From Aquimarina longa SW024 (GTDB lineage Bacteria > Bacteroidota > Bacteroidia > Flavobacteriales > Flavobacteriaceae), in contig NZ_KQ474106.1 in assembly GCF_001401755.1 (NCBI RefSeq), positions 1,916 through 65,915 on the forward strand: 64,000 bases of DNA. Reading direction: 5' to 3'. Every line of letters begins with the position of its first letter. The first letter of the stretch is position 1. The translations under genes and the position numbers were made by a program. The notes under the pieces were generated by a model, which saw nothing but the letters and a program-made list of their open reading frames with translations, was not told where the DNA came from and made no database searches. Below are positions 26,101 through 35,194 of the stretch, one piece after another.

Positions 26101-29100
26101 CTATACGTTCTTGTGGGTATGCTGGATCTATAGGAACATATGCGCCTCCTGCTTTTACAACTCCCAGCATACCAATGATCATATCTACAGAGCGATGCAC
26201 GCATATAGGAACTAAGCTTTCTTTCTCAACACCTTGCTGTTGTAAATAGTGTGCCAGTTGATTTGATTTCTCATCCAGTTCTTTATAAGTAAGGCTATCT
26301 CCCTCATACACTACTGCAATTGCTTCTGGAGCGGCTTTAACTTGATGATTGAATAGGTCTATGACAGTTTGATCTTTTGGATAGGGTATCTCTGTATTAT
26401 TAAAGACTTCTAATAATGTTGTTTTTTCGTCTTCAGCGATATAAGAAATTTCTTCAATTGTTTCAACTCCGCTTACTAAACTTTCTAGTGCTTGTTTGAT
26501 GTGACTTTCGATCATACCCATGGTGTCTTCTGGTAATAATCTGTCATTGTACATCATTTTTATAGACAGTCCTTCTGGTGTATTAAAAACGCATATTGAT
26601 AATGTGTAATTGGTACTCTCGCTACTTCCAATATTTTCAATAGTAAGCTCTGTTTCAGCATCAGATGTCATATGTTCTATCGGATAATTTTCGAACACCA
26701 TAATGGTGTCAAACAAAGAGCCTGATATGCCACTTTGATCTTCGATAGTGCTTAAAGAGAGGTAGCTATATTCTTCTCTGGCTGTAGTATGCCCCGATTG
26801 TAGTTCTTGTAACCAATCTGATACTTTTGCTTGATCGTTTATATGGCTACACACAGGGATTGTATTGATATATAGCCCTACTCTATCCTCAATTCCTTCT
26901 ATATCGGAGTCTCTTCCTGAAACAGTAGCTCCGAAAACAATATCCGGTGAGCTTGTATATTTAGATAATAAAAATGACCAAACACCTTGTAATACTGTAT
27001 TGATGGTAATATGATGTTGTTCTGCAAACGTGTTAAGTTGTGTTGTCAAAGTAGTGGAAAGCATAGATCGCCTTTCTTTATTTCCAAAAACCTTATTGCG
27101 GTCAGAAGCATTGGTTATAAAAGGTAAATACGTAGCTGTTGTTACTTCTGATAGGTATTCTTTCCAATAGGATAAACCTTCTGGTGTATTTTTGCTTAAC
27201 ACATGATGAATATGAGTGCTATATTGGTCTGGGAGTATCGATGGTAGATTCCCTTTGGCGTCAAACATTTTATAGCATTCCATAAAATTACTGATCAGTT
27301 TAGAAAAAGACCACCCATCCCATAAGATATGATGATTGGTAAATGCCATACGGGTACGATTTGCTCCTAAATGAAACAAGGTTATTCTAAACAGAGGTGC
27401 TTTTGATAAGGTAAACCTTTCTTTTTTATCTTGCTCAAGGAAAAGTTTAAAAGCTGCTTCTTGCTCTACTTCAGGTAAATGACTATAATCTACTTCTTGT
27501 ATTGGCAATTCTAATTGATCATAGACACATTGTACAGGGATATCAAGGCCTTCTGCATAAATAGAGGTTCGTAAAATAGTATGTTGCTGCATTAAATGCA
27601 TCCAACTTTTATCAAATGAGTTTCTGGAAAAAGATCCTATAAGATCACAGTAGAACTGTACTATATATGCTGTATCTTCTTGATCATATAAACTATGAAA
27701 AAGTATCCCTTCTTGCAGTGCACTTAGCGGATAGATATCCTGTATGTTTGCTAATTGCTCTTTTTCTTTAGCGGCTTTAAAATCTACTAGTTTCTTATGC
27801 GATAATGTAGCTGGTAACCCATAATCTCCAGGAGTTTTTATGGTTTTTGTGATGTTTTGACAATGTGCTACAATCGCTTCTAAAGCTGCGATATAGTTTG
27901 ATGATAACTCCTTAATGGTTGAGGAATTATATCGATTAGCATCATAGCTCCATTTAATTTCTAGACATCCATCTACAATCATACTATCGATTACTAATTT
28001 ATTAGGGTTAGTATTAGATGTTCCTACCGAAGGGGCTATTGATTCTTTGGCAAAGCCTAATAAAGTATTTTCAGAAGAAAGACTACTGTCTAAATCTCCC
28101 AAATAATTAAAAATCAAATCTTCATAAGCTACTGATAAATCTTCTCTAATATTCTCTGAGTCTGATAAATGACGTAGTATTCCGTAACCTATACCTCTAT
28201 TAGGAATCTGACGAAGCATATCTTTTGTACTCGATAGTAATGCTGCATATGACGTTTCTTTTTCTTTAGGAATAGATAAACAAACTGGATATAAACTTGT
28301 AAACCACCCTACTGTTCTGCTTATATCTACTCCATCAAATAGCTCTTCACGCCCGTGACCTTCTAATCCTATTACAATTTTTGAAGCAGGTATCCAATCT
28401 TTTAATGCTACAGATAATGCACTTAATATAATATCATTGATCTCCGTTCCATAGGCATGATGAATATCTTTAACTAACGACTGGGTCTGTGTAGAAGATA
28501 ATACGGATACATGGGTATGAGTATCTCCATAAGTTGATACTGTAGTACTTGGGATATCTTCTGGTATAGAAGTGTAATTAGCTACTACTTTTTTCCAATA
28601 TTTATATTCTGATTGAACAGATGGAGATGTGGTATACTCCTCTAGTTTTGACACCCATTGTCTATATGAAGTTCCCTTAGTAGGTAATACAACAGTGGGC
28701 GCGTTAGAAGGGTTGGACAATAATGTGATTAAATCTTCTATTAGAATTCTCCAAGAAACTCCATCAACAGCTAGATGGTGTATCGCTATACATAAACGGT
28801 TATGTGTCTCTGATTCTGGGGTTCGGATCAAAACAAAACGAATAAGGTCTCCTGTAGTTATATCTAAATCTGACTGATATTGAGCCGATATAGTTGCTAA
28901 TTCTGATAATGAATGTACTTCTGTTTCTATTAATGGGGAGGTAAAAGCACCGTATGTTTGTTTTGGAAAACTAATACCATCTGTATACTGATAGGTTAAT
29001 CGTAATGCATCATGATGAGAGCACAAAGTTGACAGAGATGAATCTAAAATATTAGCACTAATGGATTTGGATACCGTAAATAATAAGGATTGGTTATAGT

Positions 29101-32100
29101 GATTATATGCAGCGTAGTTTTGCTCAAAAAAGTAACGTTGAATAGGGTGTAATCCAACTTCTCCTTCTAGTGCTCCTGATTCTGTAATAACCAAATGCTC
29201 TTCCTGTAGATGAGATGCTATTTTAGAAATCGTCTGGTACTTAAAAATATCTTTTACCTTATAATGGAATCCCTGTGATTTACTTTTTCCGACTAATTGA
29301 ATTGCTTTAATAGAATCACCTCCTAATTCAAAAAAGTTATCACAGATACCAATATTTTCTATTCCTAATGCTATTTCCCAAATCGTTACTAACTGCTTTT
29401 CTATAGCTGTGGTTGGAGCAATGTACTGATTCGTTTTAGTAAATGATTCCTCTGGGGCAGGAAGTGCTTTTTTATCAATCTTGCCATTATGAGTTAATGG
29501 AAACTCTTCCATCAAAACATACGTATTAGGAACCATATACTCTGGTAATTTCTTGGCTAAATGCTGTTGTATTTCAGTACGATCAACAGCTGTTGTTAAG
29601 GTAACATAAGCTACCAGTCTTTTACGACCATTGGTATCTGGTAATGCCAAAACTACAGATTGCTTTATAATCGACAATTGATCTAATGTTGATACAATCT
29701 CTTCTAATTCTATACGGTACCCTCTAATTTTTACCTGATCGTCTTTTCTACCTATAAATTCTATATTTCCATCGGGTAACCACCTTGCTAAATCTCCTGT
29801 TTTATACAGTCGTTCTCCTTTCTTAAATGGATGAGCAACAAAACTATTCTGTGTTAATTCTGGGCGATTTAGATACCCTCTGGCTAGTTGAGTTCCACTA
29901 ATACACAACTCTCCTACAACTCCTATAGGTAATAACTCTAATGCTTCAGACAAAATATAAACCGAGGTATTAGGTAATGCTGATCCTATTGTTGCTATAG
30001 TATCTGTATATAAAGGAGTTAATGACATGGTAGCACAAACACTATTTTCTGTAGGACCATAACCGTTGATTACCTGTATGCCTTTTGATTGAAATTTTTT
30101 AACTAATGAAAGTTGAATCGCTTCTCCTGCAGAAATAATAGTTCTAAGGGATAACAAACTATCCTGTAATGTTTCTTGATATGATGGAGGCAATGTAGCT
30201 ACTGTGATTTTATTTTTACTTAAAAATAATTGCATTTCTTCTTGAGAATGAAGAATGTCTTTATGAACCATAACAAGTTTTCCTCCAGAAAGTAAACTTG
30301 CATATAACTCAGAAGTAAATGCATCAAAGGATATTGAAGCAAATTGCAAAGTGGTATCTTCTGCACTTAATCCTAATTGCTTAATCTGATTCTGTATTAC
30401 ATTCATAATCCCTTTATGCTCGCAGAGTACTCCTTTGGGAGTTCCTGTAGTTCCAGAGGTGTATATTACATAGATCAATTGATCTGGGGTAATACGTTCT
30501 GGTAATGGTGTACTGGATATTTGATCCAATGATGTAGCAATAGTATCTAAAGCAATACACTTATATCTCTTGGTATTTTGATTAAAAAGGTGTTCTAAAT
30601 CGGAACAGGTAATCACGATATCAGCATTTGTATCCTGTAGTATAAAATCGATTCGAGATTGTGGGTAACCTGGATCAATAGGTACATATGCTCCGCCTGA
30701 TTTTAAAATTCCCAAAATACCGACGATCATCTCTAATGACTTGTCAATACAAATAGGAACCAAAGTTTCTCGTTTAACTCCTTGTTCCTTTAAATAATGT
30801 GCTAATTGATTAGATTTTTCATCTAATTCTTTATAGGTCAAACTATCCTCTTCATATAGTACAGCAACCGCATTCGGTGTTGCCATAGCTTGTTGTATAA
30901 ATACATCTATGACTGTTTGCTCTTTTGGATACTCTAACGATTTGTTATTAAACAGTTCTAATAGTAGTGTTTTCTCTTCGTCAGGAATAATAGAAACATC
31001 TTTTAGTGGTTTATCTAAGTTGTATTCGAATTGAGATAGGATATGAAATATACTTTTTACAATTCCTTCTATTTGTATTTTAGTAAAGTACTCTTCTTGA
31101 TAATCTACTTTTAATTCTAATGGATAATCAGCTCCATAATCACACCATCGAATTGATAAAGGACTTTCTAAATCTAAAATACTAGTTAGATGTTTTGTCT
31201 GAATAGTAAGTCCTGAAGATAAAGATTCTGGAAAAGCAAAAGGCTCATAGTTAACGATAATATCAAATAATTGCTTTCTTTTTTTAGACATTAGATTAAG
31301 AGACCTGTTTAAATGCGAGATAGGATATGATCGATGCCTATAATCTTCTCGTTGTGTTTTTTTTAATGTTGCTATCAGATCCAACAAAACCTCATCTTCA
31401 TTATATATTCCTTTAAAAGGAAGTACCGAAGAAAACATTCCTAGTGTCTTTCGTTCTGCTCTACTTCCTCTATTATGAATAGGTACTCCAAAACTAAAAA
31501 GAGTATCATTAGTCGTTTTTCCTAAATATACTAATAGAGCAGCTATAGTAAACTGTTGCAGACTAGCCTTTGTTTTAGCAGTTAAATCATTGTATAATAA
31601 CCTATCTGACTCCGAAATTAAAAAAGATAACCTGTTCCCATTTTCTTCTTTTCCTTCTTTAGAATGATTTAGTATTGAATTAGGTAGTACACTATATTTA
31701 TTTTTCCAATACATAGCATCTTTGACATAGCTATCAGAATCTAGGTATTTAAGGCTATTTAATATTGCTTCATGGTATGATGGTGCTCCCCCCTCTATCA
31801 TTGATTGTTCTTCTTCATTTGTTTGCCTATCATATTCTTCCATTATGTGATTAAGCTTAATCATATAGCTATATCCATCTATGAGTAAATGATGAAGACA
31901 CATCAAACACCAATACTCGTCATCTGCTATTTTTATAAGTGTATAGTTATATAACTTTTCTGATTGTAAATCAAAAGCTGTATTAAATTGCTTTTGCATC
32001 CAATCCATTGCCGTTTTTTTAGGGTTAGAGTCTTTAGAAAAATCTAACTCTTCTACTACAAGTTGTGCTACATCTTCTTTTAAATAGCATAAAGGTTCTT

Positions 32101-32299
32101 CTTCACTAAAATCAAATTTGATATTGAATATATCGAAGAAATAAGGAAGATTATTTATGATTTCTATAAAAATATCAGTATCAAAATTTCCTTTAAAAAT
32201 AAAATATCCTCCCACATTGTATAGTGAGCTTTCATGGTCAACTAATTGGCCATAATATACTTCTTGCTGAGCTAAATGTAAGCTGTTTTTCAATTTCAT
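20192..32299 (-). CDS. Three-module NRPS, C-A-T-E-C-A-T-C-A-T-TD
   Basis: 4,035 residues, one polypeptide. Domains by motif: C1 (1-440, HHLLIDG); A1 (445-945, YTSGTTGTPKG); T1 (DNFFELGGDS, ~995); E (1055-1480, HHLAVDGVSW); C2 (1525-1960, HHILWDG); A2 (1970-2470); T2 (GGDS, ~2520); C3 (2600-3010, HHAIIDG); A3 (3075-3545); T3 (GGHS, ~3595); terminal reductase (3675-4035, LLTGATGFVG and YTSSKWIGEK). My pocket readings: A1 D-A-S-T-I-A-G-V-C (aromatic, Phe/Tyr-like); A2 D-F-W-N-I-G-M-V-H (the threonine code); A3 D-A-E-D-V-G-A-I-T (two acidic positions, perhaps Lys or another basic residue, uncertain). An intact C domain before the first A suggests an N-acyl start. The reductive end should release an aldehyde or alcohol, not an acid. 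No MbtH, PPTase or thioesterase gene is nearby. Confidence 0.95.
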   Translation of the reverse strand: MKLKNSLHLAQQEVYYGQLVDHESSLYNVGGYFIFKGNFDTDIFIEIINNLPYFFDIFNIKFDFSEEEPLCYLKEDVAQLVVEELDFSKDSNPKKTAMDWMQKQFNTAFDLQSEKLYNYTLIKIADDEYWCLMCLHHLLIDGYSYMIKLNHIMEEYDRQTNEEEQSMIEGGAPSYHEAILNSLKYLDSDSYVKDAMYWKNKYSVLPNSILNHSKEGKEENGNRLSFLISESDRLLYNDLTAKTKASLQQFTIAALLVYLGKTTNDTLFSFGVPIHNRGSRAERKTLGMFSSVLPFKGIYNEDEVLLDLIATLKKTQREDYRHRSYPISHLNRSLNLMSKKRKQLFDIIVNYEPFAFPESLSSGLTIQTKHLTSILDLESPLSIRWCDYGADYPLELKVDYQEEYFTKIQIEGIVKSIFHILSQFEYNLDKPLKDVSIIPDEEKTLLLELFNNKSLEYPKEQTVIDVFIQQAMATPNAVAVLYEEDSLTYKELDEKSNQLAHYLKEQGVKRETLVPICIDKSLEMIVGILGILKSGGAYVPIDPGYPQSRIDFILQDTNADIVITCSDLEHLFNQNTKRYKCIALDTIATSLDQISSTPLPERITPDQLIYVIYTSGTTGTPKGVLCEHKGIMNVIQNQIKQLGLSAEDTTLQFASISFDAFTSELYASLLSGGKLVMVHKDILHSQEEMQLFLSKNKITVATLPPSYQETLQDSLLSLRTIISAGEAIQLSLVKKFQSKGIQVINGYGPTENSVCATMSLTPLYTDTIATIGSALPNTSVYILSEALELLPIGVVGELCISGTQLARGYLNRPELTQNSFVAHPFKKGERLYKTGDLARWLPDGNIEFIGRKDDQVKIRGYRIELEEIVSTLDQLSIIKQSVVLALPDTNGRKRLVAYVTLTTAVDRTEIQQHLAKKLPEYMVPNTYVLMEEFPLTHNGKIDKKALPAPEESFTKTNQYIAPTTAIEKQLVTIWEIALGIENIGICDNFFELGGDSIKAIQLVGKSKSQGFHYKVKDIFKYQTISKIASHLQEEHLVITESGALEGEVGLHPIQRYFFEQNYAAYNHYNQSLLFTVSKSISANILDSSLSTLCSHHDALRLTYQYTDGISFPKQTYGAFTSPLIETEVHSLSELATISAQYQSDLDITTGDLIRFVLIRTPESETHNRLCIAIHHLAVDGVSWRILIEDLITLLSNPSNAPTVVLPTKGTSYRQWVSKLEEYTTSPSVQSEYKYWKKVVANYTSIPEDIPSTTVSTYGDTHTHVSVLSSTQTQSLVKDIHHAYGTEINDIILSALSVALKDWIPASKIVIGLEGHGREELFDGVDISRTVGWFTSLYPVCLSIPKEKETSYAALLSSTKDMLRQIPNRGIGYGILRHLSDSENIREDLSVAYEDLIFNYLGDLDSSLSSENTLLGFAKESIAPSVGTSNTNPNKLVIDSMIVDGCLEIKWSYDANRYNSSTIKELSSNYIAALEAIVAHCQNITKTIKTPGDYGLPATLSHKKLVDFKAAKEKEQLANIQDIYPLSALQEGILFHSLYDQEDTAYIVQFYCDLIGSFSRNSFDKSWMHLMQQHTILRTSIYAEGLDIPVQCVYDQLELPIQEVDYSHLPEVEQEAAFKLFLEQDKKERFTLSKAPLFRITLFHLGANRTRMAFTNHHILWDGWSFSKLISNFMECYKMFDAKGNLPSILPDQYSTHIHHVLSKNTPEGLSYWKEYLSEVTTATYLPFITNASDRNKVFGNKERRSMLSTTLTTQLNTFAEQHHITINTVLQGVWSFLLSKYTSSPDIVFGATVSGRDSDIEGIEDRVGLYINTIPVCSHINDQAKVSDWLQELQSGHTTAREEYSYLSLSTIEDQSGISGSLFDTIMVFENYPIEHMTSDAETELTIENIGSSESTNYTLSICVFNTPEGLSIKMMYNDRLLPEDTMGMIESHIKQALESLVSGVETIEEISYIAEDEKTTLLEVFNNTEIPYPKDQTVIDLFNHQVKAAPEAIAVVYEGDSLTYKELDEKSNQLAHYLQQQGVEKESLVPICVHRSVDMIIGMLGVVKAGGAYVPIDPAYPQERIDFILSDTKAAIVIAESNTLELFSTRSTEYKSITLDTSATMINTFSTLPLAVEITPEQLIYVIYTSGTTGVPKGVLLTHTNVVRLFYNDTPLFNFDANDVWTMFHSYTFDFSVWEMYGALLFGGKLVVVPPSCTKDPALFSKLILEQGVTVLNQTPTNFNGVQEYIINENKPHAIRYVIFGGEALHPIHLKNWNLKYPSCKLINMYGITETTVHVTYKEIGRTEIEANQSNIGVPLPTLGIIILDDAFQPVPKGVIGEMYVSGSGVARGYLNRESLTQERFVNLDSNNNTVKRFYRSGDLARITATGELEYLGRKDHQVKIRGYRIELGEIESVLEKMPAIKQVLVIAKEDQNGSKQLVTYVVKESEIEIPVIEAHLHDQLPSYMIPKVYVFLKEFPMTSNGKINRKALPAPNVGKIETSEHSEPRNAVEKEIVRIYKEQLSIDHVGIKDNFFTIGGDSIKIIRLISALNALFTTNISISAFYKNPTIAMLSTLISDNKVVASTVENLEKIVTEELKEIETQVIEQHPSATTIAGVYPMTDIQFGMVYTSNLMREKGISGIYHDQMVIRVGALDPELMQQALSLLVAKHEILRTSLHLYEFGNPVQIIHKEIPTEVHYEDIILLKEESQKMYVRRFLDQERNENPFDITQAPLWRISVFRIGEEDSIFIFQCHHAIIDGWSDSNFRIELLNTYFELKKDNTYTPQKLSAGIHESVISDLIERRNDDTIHYWKEKLAGYNRLQILDSEHVHDHLAKKYTKTYSEKIFEKCKKDNITPKGLFLSGYLYLISLLSVEKDITVGLVTHRRPMVEDGDKILGCFLNTIPFRSQMDFATPDSWIGYIKRVESELHELKGKDRLSLLEISKLHGENASNPFFDIIFNYVDFHIIGDFLQNKQMATFMEKMKETSFSSQGHAETNTFLDFTVSLTGGKIEVSITQNRKIKSGHRLSNIIMYFDNFLKNYLQNDVALVNSQHIIPSGEQEQLLDNFDIDTIAIPSIENNSVINMFQAQAEKTPDAIAVVFENEKLTYKELNEKSNQLAHYLQQQGVNNQTLVPICVDRSLEMIIGILGILKSGGAYVPIDPSYPQSRIDFIIQDTSAQIVVTQKNLITNFTKEDEVIQIICLDGWFSELTTVSSEKLNIGISKDQLAYIIYTSGTTGTPKGVMIPHGAFFNLVAHQSKYYAIHEEERILLFSNYVFDASIEQIFISITTGASLYIPTTSCIMDIEELKFYITLHKITHVDATPSFLELISNTRLESVKRVVSGGESCSLHLAKKLAQNYDFYNAYGPTETTITSLMHQYKGEDIVPIGRPITNTQVYILSDTLNLVPIGVVGELCIKGAGVSKGYLHMDELTQSKFIEDPLEQGTCLYKTGDLAKWLPNGTIAYIGRKDDQVKIRGYRIELGEIEYALDQLEEVKQSVVLAHDADGIGKQLVAYILSDQKVDIQYIKNTLQEKLPQYMIPNMYMFSDTFPTTITGKIDKKALPEPDTSQYNAENYVAPSTATEIALANIWATLLGVEKIGAQDNFFELGGHSLLTIKLKSEIEVRLGREVPVQQIFNTPTLETYSKALDDGGKEDYQIALDTEAIFSVPLKTPAKKETAITNSKNILLTGATGFVGIHLLESLLKNTDKKIYCMIRCESKIDGLERIQKKMKDNEMWSERYTQQIEVIRGDLAKPNLGITMSEYELLLENIGNVVHNATYMNHLSTYEDAKNVNVRGVENVLHFCTSGSLKPIHFVSTIDVFSSHGQKSDRHVNELTTTDHEVHYNSGGYTSSKWIGEKLVEKASAIGLPTTIHRLGLVLWDTETNAYDRNQWFYQLAESCIQLGTYPSVFGSNSDYPVIHVNTLVERLSDYIINIAPKQPETHNVLHHCLEEPQKLSDLLTAYFVTQNISLKKIDIKEWLQLAIPKDLSISWMLSGIKEEEIDQTVDAQEKNESFSLQFSCKQTTLLFDQKNKDKGEEEEPFLVAPEF

Positions 32300-32379
32300 G
32301 TTGTATGTTTTTAGAATTTGTATCGCTTGTATTTTGGGTGTTTGATTTCTTGCCTAAAAAAATATTAGACACTATTGTA

Positions 32380-32395
32380 AGCCCCGTTCGGGGTT
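32380..32395 (-). promoter_or_regulatory. Leader hairpin upstream of the NRPS gene
   Basis: CCCCG-TT-CGGGG flanked by AAG/TTA, about 85 bases before the NRPS start. A compact GC stem in an AT-rich leader; could be an attenuator or mRNA-stabilising element. No T run follows on the minus strand. Confidence 0.35.
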
Positions 32396-34037
32396 AAATT
32401 TTAAGTTGTATTAGCTTATTCTTTGTTAAAAAAGAAAATCATTCTTGTAGTTTATAATGATTTTGTCAATTTCTCTAAACTATCATTTGCGGATTTAGTA
32501 TTTCTTGGTTATACATAAATTATAGCATCATGGTATGTAAAGAAAGTATTCTTTCTTTAGCTTTATAGTACTATACAGGTTTTAAGTTGTATTGATATTT
32601 CTAATTATAATACGATTAGATTCTAGAATAGATAACTCTTTATAAAAGCATTGATATTACGCTTAATTATGGGTACACGAACCCTAAGGCTTATTTAACA
32701 ATTAGTCAAAAGGTAATAGTCAAAAAATCAAGAGATTTTAATCAAAATAGAACCTTCAATTAGAAGTAATTCTACTTTTAGGTCTTCATATTTTTCAATT
32801 AAAACCTTAAATCATTAAAGTCACAAATCGAACGCTTCATTATCCTAAAAAAAAGAGTAAAAAAATTGCAAACAAATGGGCTATTAATTTAAATCTGTAA
32901 CTGATACAAAAAGAAATTTTTATTGTTTTATCAACCTTGTATTCTGTTTTTTGATAACTACTATAGATGAGATAAATTTGATCACTTAATTCTTTCTTAT
33001 TCTTAAAAATGGAATCTTTCTATTACTGATCTATCTAATTCTATCTATACTTTTTGAAACTTGCTTTCTAAAGATTGTTTTTTTATAAATATGTTATCTT
33101 AGATTACTAAAATCATCACATTTGAAGACTCATTTTAGAACAAAATTATAGAGGTCATAAATCAAGAGCTTAGACTGTAGAATTAATGTGTTTTTCATTA
33201 TTGTAGGTTTTTTAAATTGGTAAATTTGTGAGACAAATGTCTTAATAATTTACTCTTTTAACTAGTGAATCAGTATTAAGTATTTGTTAAACTGCGCCTT
33301 ATAAATTAAGGCAATTAAGAACGTCTTATTTTTGCTTCAATGTAGTCTTTATCACTCTGTATATAATTAACAAAACATTCGAAAAAAAGTATTTAAATAA
33401 TTTTGTAAAAAACTAATAATCAAATACTTAATAATATCATAAAATCTAATTTAAAAAATAAAAAAAGTTTGGAGCTTCAATCAAAAAAAGCAAAAATAGT
33501 ACGACACATACTCATCGGCTTTTAGTGTTCCTTTATCCATTATATTATATTGTTTTTTTTAGATTATGTATACATTAATGCTTAGTTAATAAATTGAATT
33601 TAGGTAAGGCTAAATAACTTTTTTTATGCTACACATGTACTTCCTCTCTGCAAACTATCTTATGAGATTTAGAAAAGAAATAGTAGATCTGATCAATTCC
33701 AAAGTTACTAGACAAAAATCAACAACCTAGGAGCAAGCTCACAAGGTATGCTTCTGAAAAAAATATTTTGATATCGAGGCAAGCTTCGGGGAATTAAACC
33801 CTCAATAAAGGATTAAAATTCTAACTTCTTTTTTTGGATAAGAAATTATGTGAAATAGTTTTTTGGATGCTTCATTTCTAAACAAATAGCATTTTGTAAT
33901 GAATATTACTATAAAGGTCGTTACATAACTTTAGAAGCATCACAAGAAAATAAAAAGGTGTACTTCATTTCTTAATTAAGATTAAGAATACTTACATTTT
34001 TGCTTTATAGTTTTGTAATAATTAATCAAGAAAATAA
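32396..34037. other. 1.64 kb region without a supported gene, upstream of the NRPS
   Basis: AT-rich with many stops in all frames. The only structures I see are the second hairpin repeat copy at 33728-33826 and a small GCCTTA/TAAGGC hairpin near 33296. It should hold the promoters of the NRPS (minus) and the 34.0 kb genes (plus). I found no TAnnTTTG/TTTG pair with proper spacing that I would defend. Confidence 0.6.
33728..33826. repeat. Hairpin repeat element, copy 2 (upstream of the NRPS locus)
   Basis: CCTAGGAGCAAGCTCACAAG, then GGTATGCTTCTGAAAAAAAT (part of the 24-base identity with copy 1), GAGGCAAGCTTCGGGG and ATTAAAATTC. Same orientation as copy 1 at 20104-20185, 13.6 kb away, enclosing exactly the NRPS gene and its upstream region. 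Copy 1 follows a coding end; here no coding sequence remains in front. Confidence 0.65.
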
Positions 34038-34334
34038 ATGAAAACAAATTGTACTGTCATTTTAAAATCAATAACTAAAAGCAAATATCTTGATGATCTT
34101 ATGATCTTCCTAAAAGAAAATCTTCCTAATGTTAGAAACTTTGATGGTTGTTTATTAGTAGAGATTCTTTTCAATCACCAAAATAATAGCCTTATAATTT
34201 ATGAAAAATGGGAGAGTAAAGAGAAGCACGCCAATTACATCGAATTTATTTCTACTAATGGAGCTATGGAACAACTTGCTTCTTTTTTAGCAGGACCTCC
34301 AGAGGTTTCATATTTTGAAAAATTAAATATATAA
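34038..34334 (+). CDS. Antibiotic biosynthesis monooxygenase (ABM)-like small protein
   Basis: 98 residues with the dimeric ferredoxin-like pattern of ABM/putative quinol monooxygenases: strand CTVILKSITK, helix YLDDLMIFLKENLPNVRNFD, strand GCLLVEILFNHQNNSLIIYE, KWESKEKHANYIEF helix, then LASFLAGPPEVSYFEKL. Such proteins act as small cofactor-free oxygenases on quinones or reactive metabolites, or simply bind small ligands. A second ABM-like gene lies at 35195, with a DJ-1-like gene between, all on the plus strand. The start ATG has an A-rich upstream region. The substrate is unknown; being next to the NRPS does not by itself tie it to that product. Confidence 0.8.
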   Translation: MKTNCTVILKSITKSKYLDDLMIFLKENLPNVRNFDGCLLVEILFNHQNNSLIIYEKWESKEKHANYIEFISTNGAMEQLASFLAGPPEVSYFEKLNI

Positions 34335-34345
34335 TCGTATTTATT

Positions 34346-35089
34346 ATGAAAAAAACAGTACCATTTATCCTTCTGGCGATAACAGCCTTAAGTTGTTCTA
34401 ATACAAGTAAAACAAAAAACAATATAAATCTCACTGAGGAGAATTCAACCGTTCAAGAAATCCCTGTAAAAAAAAAGAGTATGGATAAGACTATAGACAA
34501 GAACTTACCAACCATTGGTATTTTAATTTTTGAAGGTGTTATAATTAATGAAGTCGTAGCCCCTTTAGACGTATTTGCAAATTCAAACAAAGAAGGAAAA
34601 ACACTATTTAATGTAATCACTATTGCCAAAGAAAACAAAACATATAGTAGTGCCCACGGATTAAAAATAACTCCCGATTTTCTCTTTGATGAAACTCCAA
34701 AATTATCTGTTTTGGTTATACCAAGTTCTTACAATCCAGAAAATCAAACTGCAGATAAAACATTGATCGATTTTATAACAGAACAAAATAAAACTACCGA
34801 TTATACAGCAAGTCATTGTGCTGGGGCATTTTTAATCGGTGAGTCAAGAATTGCTGAAAACAAAAACATTGTAACCTATGTAACAGGTGGAGAAGCTTTA
34901 AAAACAGCATACCCTAATTTAAAAGTTGCTGATGATACTGAAGTTTCTGTTATAGAAGATGGTAAGTTTATTTCATCAAACGGAAGCCTTGTCAGCTATA
35001 TTGCTTCTCTTGATTTGTTAGAAAAAATGACCTCTAAAGAACATAGAATATATGTAGAAGAGTCTATTTTATTAAATCGACTTCAATAA
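34346..35089 (+). CDS. DJ-1/PfpI family protein with lipoprotein signal
   Basis: 247 residues. Signal IPFILLAITALSC-like (Cys at residue 17) followed by a short linker, then a DJ-1/PfpI domain: PTIGILIFEGVIINEVVAPL DVFANS, SSAHGLKITPDFLF, LVIPSSYNP, and the nucleophile elbow TASHCAGAFLIGES with Cys at about residue 157, followed by VTYVTGGEA and FISSNGSLVSYIAS. The nucleophilic Cys is present. Family members include glyoxalase III/deglycase-type, isonitrile hydratase-like and GATase1-like regulators without DNA-binding domain. A lipid-anchored periplasmic version is less common. It starts 11 bases after the first ABM-like gene, so they probably form one transcript. Confidence 0.82.
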   Translation: MKKTVPFILLAITALSCSNTSKTKNNINLTEENSTVQEIPVKKKSMDKTIDKNLPTIGILIFEGVIINEVVAPLDVFANSNKEGKTLFNVITIAKENKTYSSAHGLKITPDFLFDETPKLSVLVIPSSYNPENQTADKTLIDFITEQNKTTDYTASHCAGAFLIGESRIAENKNIVTYVTGGEALKTAYPNLKVADDTEVSVIEDGKFISSNGSLVSYIASLDLLEKMTSKEHRIYVEESILLNRLQ

Positions 35090-35194
35090 ACTAAAAATTA
35101 AGGCAAGCTAACAACACATTTATCATACCTAATAAGGTTCTTGTTGATTAAATATACTTGTCACATATGAATTAAATTATTTTTAAAAGTAAAA

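Noticed and set aside
28629..28877. Plus-strand frame opposite the NRPS epimerisation domain
   Set aside because: Antisense shadow of a well-supported domain; same for other plus-strand frames at 19061-26249.
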